Shown here piece by piece: positions 6,177 to 7,777 of a stretch of DNA of 7,777 nucleotides; positions within the stretch are counted from its first letter, which is position 1; every line of letters starts with the position of its first letter. The stretch comes from Clostridiales bacterium (GTDB taxonomy: Bacteria > Bacillota > Clostridia > Oscillospirales > Acutalibacteraceae), in NCBI GenBank assembly GCA_019419895.1, contig JAHZIE010000066.1, positions 1,058 through 8,834 of the forward strand. The letters run 5' to 3'. The notes under the pieces are model-generated. The model ran no database searches, was not told the origin of the DNA, and saw only the letters and a program-made list of their open reading frames with translations. The position numbers and the translations under genes are program-made.

Positions 6177-6201
6177 TAATATTAATTTCTTCCTTTGTCA
6201 A
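6173..6201 (-). promoter_or_regulatory. Near-consensus promoter of the repressor-HMA-ATPase operon
   Basis: Minus strand: a perfect TTGACA (6201-6196), a 17-base spacer, then TAATAT (6178-6173), four of six to TATAAT. Predicted start is near 6166, inside the operator dyad and about 27 bases before the repressor ATG at 6139. The strong promoter with the operator over its -10 fits tight repression in the absence of metal and strong induction with it. Confidence 0.75.
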
Positions 6202-6241
6202 GAGAAATATGAATATTTTTAATTTATTTTATAAAATACCG

Positions 6242-6290
6242 AGGGGAAACTTACAGAATAGAATCCGTAAGTTTCCCCTTCAATTTTTTC
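6242..6290 (+). terminator. Orphan hairpin with T-tract between divergent operons
   Basis: GGGGAAACTTAC (6243-6254) and GTAAGTTTCCCC (6267-6278) form a perfect 12-bp stem, extended by an A-T pair (6242/6279), with a 12-base loop. On the plus strand TTCAATTTTTTC follows, as in an intrinsic terminator. On the minus strand the arm is followed by CGGTATTTTAT, a poorer tail. No gene precedes it on the plus strand: the genes to the left read leftward and the MerR promoter starts only at 6362. It may insulate the two operons, end a small RNA, or remain from a lost gene. Confidence 0.6.
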
Positions 6291-6361
6291 AGGTAACGGC
6301 ACTTTTTGCCCTGCTCAAAAATAAACAGTGTTCGAAATACAAAGAATATTTGAAAAAACTC

Positions 6362-6392
6362 TTGTTTGTGACGCAGGGTTATGATTTATAAT
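6362..6392 (+). promoter_or_regulatory. Probable promoter of the MerR/ABC operon with a long (19-bp) spacer
   Basis: A perfect TATAAT (6387-6392) is preceded by TTGTTT (6362-6367) at 19 bases. Over-long 19-20 bp spacers are the mark of promoters that MerR-family activators correct by twisting the DNA, so the regulator probably controls its own operon here. TTGTGA (6366-6371) at 15 bases is the alternative. Predicted start is near 6399, directly ahead of the ribosome site at 6400. I see no clear dyad within the spacer. Confidence 0.55.
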
Positions 6393-6399
6393 ATGCCGC

Positions 6400-6407
6400 A
6401 GGAGGTG
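6400..6407 (+). promoter_or_regulatory. Shine-Dalgarno that sets the MerR gene start
   Basis: AGGAGGTG is a full-strength ribosome site ending 9 bases before the ATG at 6417. The upstream in-frame ATG at 6381 lies just ahead of the TATAAT box and would not be in the transcript, so the 266-residue reading is preferred. Confidence 0.75.
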
Positions 6408-6416
6408 AAAAGCAGC

Positions 6417-7217
6417 ATGGCAGCATACCGATCTATCCCAAAGGGATATATGACCATCGGAGAAGCGGCAAAAAAGATGGGGGTAACAGTGCGCACTTTA
6501 CAGTATTATGACAAGGAAGGGCTGCTCCCTCCTTCAGCGGAAAGCGAAGGAGGACGCAGGCTTTATACTGATAAGGATTTAATTAAACTTCATCAAATTC
6601 TATCCTTAAAATCCCTGGGATTTTCTTTGAATGATATCAGGGAGCGACTTATTTCTTTGGAAACTCCAGAGGCTGTGGCAAAGGTGCTGACGGAACAGGC
6701 ACAGGAGATACGTAGAAAAATCGGGCAGCTTTCCGAATGCCTGAACGAGGTGGAACAGTTAAAAAAAGAGGTACTATTGATGCAGTCGGTTGATTTCAAA
6801 AAATACGCGGATATTATTGTCAATCTTCAAATGAAAAACGAATTTTATTATCTTATCAAGCATTTTGACGATGAAACCCTGGATCATATCCGCCTCCGTT
6901 TTGATAAGGAAAGCGGATTGGCCTTTATGGAAAAATTCAACCGTTTAAGCGATAAAATTATAATGCTCCAAAAAAATAAAATTCCGCCCGAAAGCCAAAA
7001 GGCGCAGCGGATTGTAAAGGAATATTGGGATTTGATACTAGACTTCACAGGTGGAGACATGACCATGCTCCCCAAGCTAATCAAAATCGGTAATTTTAAA
7101 AATATTAAGGACGGATGGGAAGAAAAACAAAAAATAGTAAACGAATATCTTGAACCTGCTCTGGAAATTTATTTCACAAGGCTTGGAAATAATCCTTTTG
7201 AGGAGGCGGGCAAATGA
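6417..7217 (+). CDS. MerR-family regulator with TipAS-like C-terminal ligand-binding region
   Basis: A 266-residue transcription regulator. Residues 11-80 are a MerR-type winged helix: YMTIGEAAKKMGVTVRTLQYYDKEGLLPP, then GGRRLYTDKDLIKLHQI and SLGFSLNDIRERL. A long helix near 84-122 should form the antiparallel coiled-coil dimer interface. The remaining 140 residues are all-helical and resemble the TipAS drug-recognition domain, with a conserved-looking WDLILDFTGGD segment (204-214) and WEEKQKIVNEYLEPALEIYF (234-253). There is no Cys-rich C-terminal metal loop, so a metal sensor like ZntR or CueR is unlikely; an organic ligand such as an antibiotic is more likely. The start at 6417 has a strong ribosome site. 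The stop overlaps the start of the ABC ATPase by 3 bases (ATGA), so the two are co-translated. Likely an activator of its own operon through the 19-bp-spacer promoter. Confidence 0.9.
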   Translation: MAAYRSIPKGYMTIGEAAKKMGVTVRTLQYYDKEGLLPPSAESEGGRRLYTDKDLIKLHQILSLKSLGFSLNDIRERLISLETPEAVAKVLTEQAQEIRRKIGQLSECLNEVEQLKKEVLLMQSVDFKKYADIIVNLQMKNEFYYLIKHFDDETLDHIRLRFDKESGLAFMEKFNRLSDKIIMLQKNKIPPESQKAQRIVKEYWDLILDFTGGDMTMLPKLIKIGNFKNIKDGWEEKQKIVNEYLEPALEIYFTRLGNNPFEEAGK

Positions 7218-7777
7218 ACAGCGCCATACAAGTTATTGGTTTGAAGAAAAGTTATGGAAACCATAATGTCCTGAAAGGGATTGATTTCCATATTGCACAA
7301 GGAGAAACCTTTGCTCTGCTAGGAGTCAACGGCTCGGGAAAAACAACCGCTCTCGAATGTATTGAAGGCCTGAGAAGCTTTGACAGCGGAAGGATCACCG
7401 TGAATGGAAAAATAGGAATCCAGCTCCAGTCCTCCTCTCTTCCCGCTCATATTAAGCCAATGGAAGCGGTGAAATTATTTGCAGGATGGAACAAGTCGAA
7501 AGTTGACCGCTTGATGTTGGAAGCACTGAACATTAAGGAAATTGCAAAGACACAGTATGCTCAGCTCTCCACTGGACAGAAAAGACGACTTCATTTAGTA
7601 CTTGCCCTTACAGGCGATCCAGAGATTATTTTCCTTGATGAACCCACAGCAGGACTTGACGTGGAGGCAAGACAGCAGCTCCACAGCCAAATCCACAAAC
7701 TAAAGGCCCAGGGAAAAACCATCATGCTAGCCAGTCATGATATGGCAGAGGTAGAGGCGCTCTGTGACAGAATTGCC
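7214..7777 (+). CDS. ABC transporter ATP-binding protein, drug-export (CcmA/ABC-2) type, N-terminal 188 residues, cut by window edge
   Basis: Nucleotide-binding subunit of an ABC-type exporter acting at the membrane with a permease expected just beyond the right edge. Seen: Walker A GVNGSGKTT (37-45), Q-loop in GIQLQSSSLP (about Q72), signature LSTGQ (118-122) followed by KRRLHLVLAL, Walker B IIFLDEPTAGLD (138-149) and the switch His in ASHD (174-176). The signature LSTGQ replaces the usual LSGGQ, as is common in drug-export ATPases. The stretch between GRITVNG and the Q-loop is about 15 residues shorter than usual: the segment that normally holds the 'D...vR..ig' turn is missing. The frame remains open to base 7777. 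The ATG overlaps the MerR stop and has GAGGAGG 7 bases upstream, partly within the MerR gene. Expression should follow the regulator's ligand. Confidence 0.92.
   Translation, partial: MNSAIQVIGLKKSYGNHNVLKGIDFHIAQGETFALLGVNGSGKTTALECIEGLRSFDSGRITVNGKIGIQLQSSSLPAHIKPMEAVKLFAGWNKSKVDRLMLEALNIKEIAKTQYAQLSTGQKRRLHLVLALTGDPEIIFLDEPTAGLDVEARQQLHSQIHKLKAQGKTIMLASHDMAEVEALCDRIA

Noticed and set aside
6209..6391. Plus-strand 60-codon frame in the divergent intergenic region
   Set aside because: It runs through the orphan hairpin and the MerR promoter, lacks a ribosome site, and is rich in Phe, Leu and Lys as expected of AT-rich spacer.
6417..7217. MerR protein as a second metal sensor linked to the adjacent metal operon
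   Set aside because: It lacks the C-terminal cysteine loop and the dimer-helix Cys/His pattern of metal-sensing MerR proteins, and it is transcribed with a drug-type ABC ATPase, away from the metal genes.
1..7777. CRISPR array, tRNA, rRNA or intact insertion sequence
   Set aside because: No regularly spaced direct repeats, no cloverleaf-like segment in the gaps, and no transposase frame were found on reading both strands.

Overview
The window looks like chromosomal DNA from an anaerobic, low-to-mid GC Firmicute of the Clostridia type. This is inferred from Shine-Dalgarno-led genes with AT-rich intergenic promoters, a clostridial-style Tgt, a stand-alone two-gene minimal SUF (SMS) iron-sulfur system and a MerR/ABC export pair. 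Species cannot be fixed from this sequence. The genes are intact, apart from two cut by the window edges.

Left part (1-1860, minus strand): the N-terminal half of tgt (queuine/preQ1 tRNA-ribosyltransferase) runs off the left edge. Upstream of it is a TIM-barrel sugar-phosphate isomerase/epimerase-like protein of unknown substrate. A 340-base gene-free stretch follows, holding a likely promoter for the isomerase-like gene, a perfect 10-bp hairpin that may end transcription from the next operon, and about 200 bases that may be a decayed insert.

Centre (1861-6201, minus strand): five genes read in the same direction. The first three are a metal-responsive ArsR/CadC-type repressor, a small free HMA metal-binding protein and a Zn/Cd/Pb-type P1B ATPase that has no metal-binding domain of its own. 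They are preceded by a near-consensus promoter whose -10 region lies inside a CadC/SmtB-like dyad operator. This is a complete metal-sensing and export unit. Only 51 bases after the ATPase come SufC (SmsC) and SufB (SmsB), overlapping by 4 bases. They have their own extended -10 promoter at the end of the ATPase gene. No terminator is visible between the two units, so part of the Fe-S transcript could come from the metal-inducible promoter. That would make biological sense because excess Zn/Cd damages Fe-S clusters, but it is an inference.

Right part (6202-7777, plus strand): an orphan hairpin with a T-tract sits between the divergent units. It is followed by a MerR-type regulator with a large TipAS-like C-terminal region, and by an overlapping ABC-type drug-export ATPase cut by the right edge. 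The promoter before the MerR gene has a 19-bp spacer, typical of promoters activated by MerR proteins, so the pair is probably an autoregulated, ligand-induced efflux operon.

I see no CRISPR array, rRNA, tRNA or intact insertion sequence. No single element here is clearly an undescribed system. The best leads are the juxtaposition of metal export with minimal Fe-S assembly, the two-site metal sensor, and the unexplained intergenic elements.
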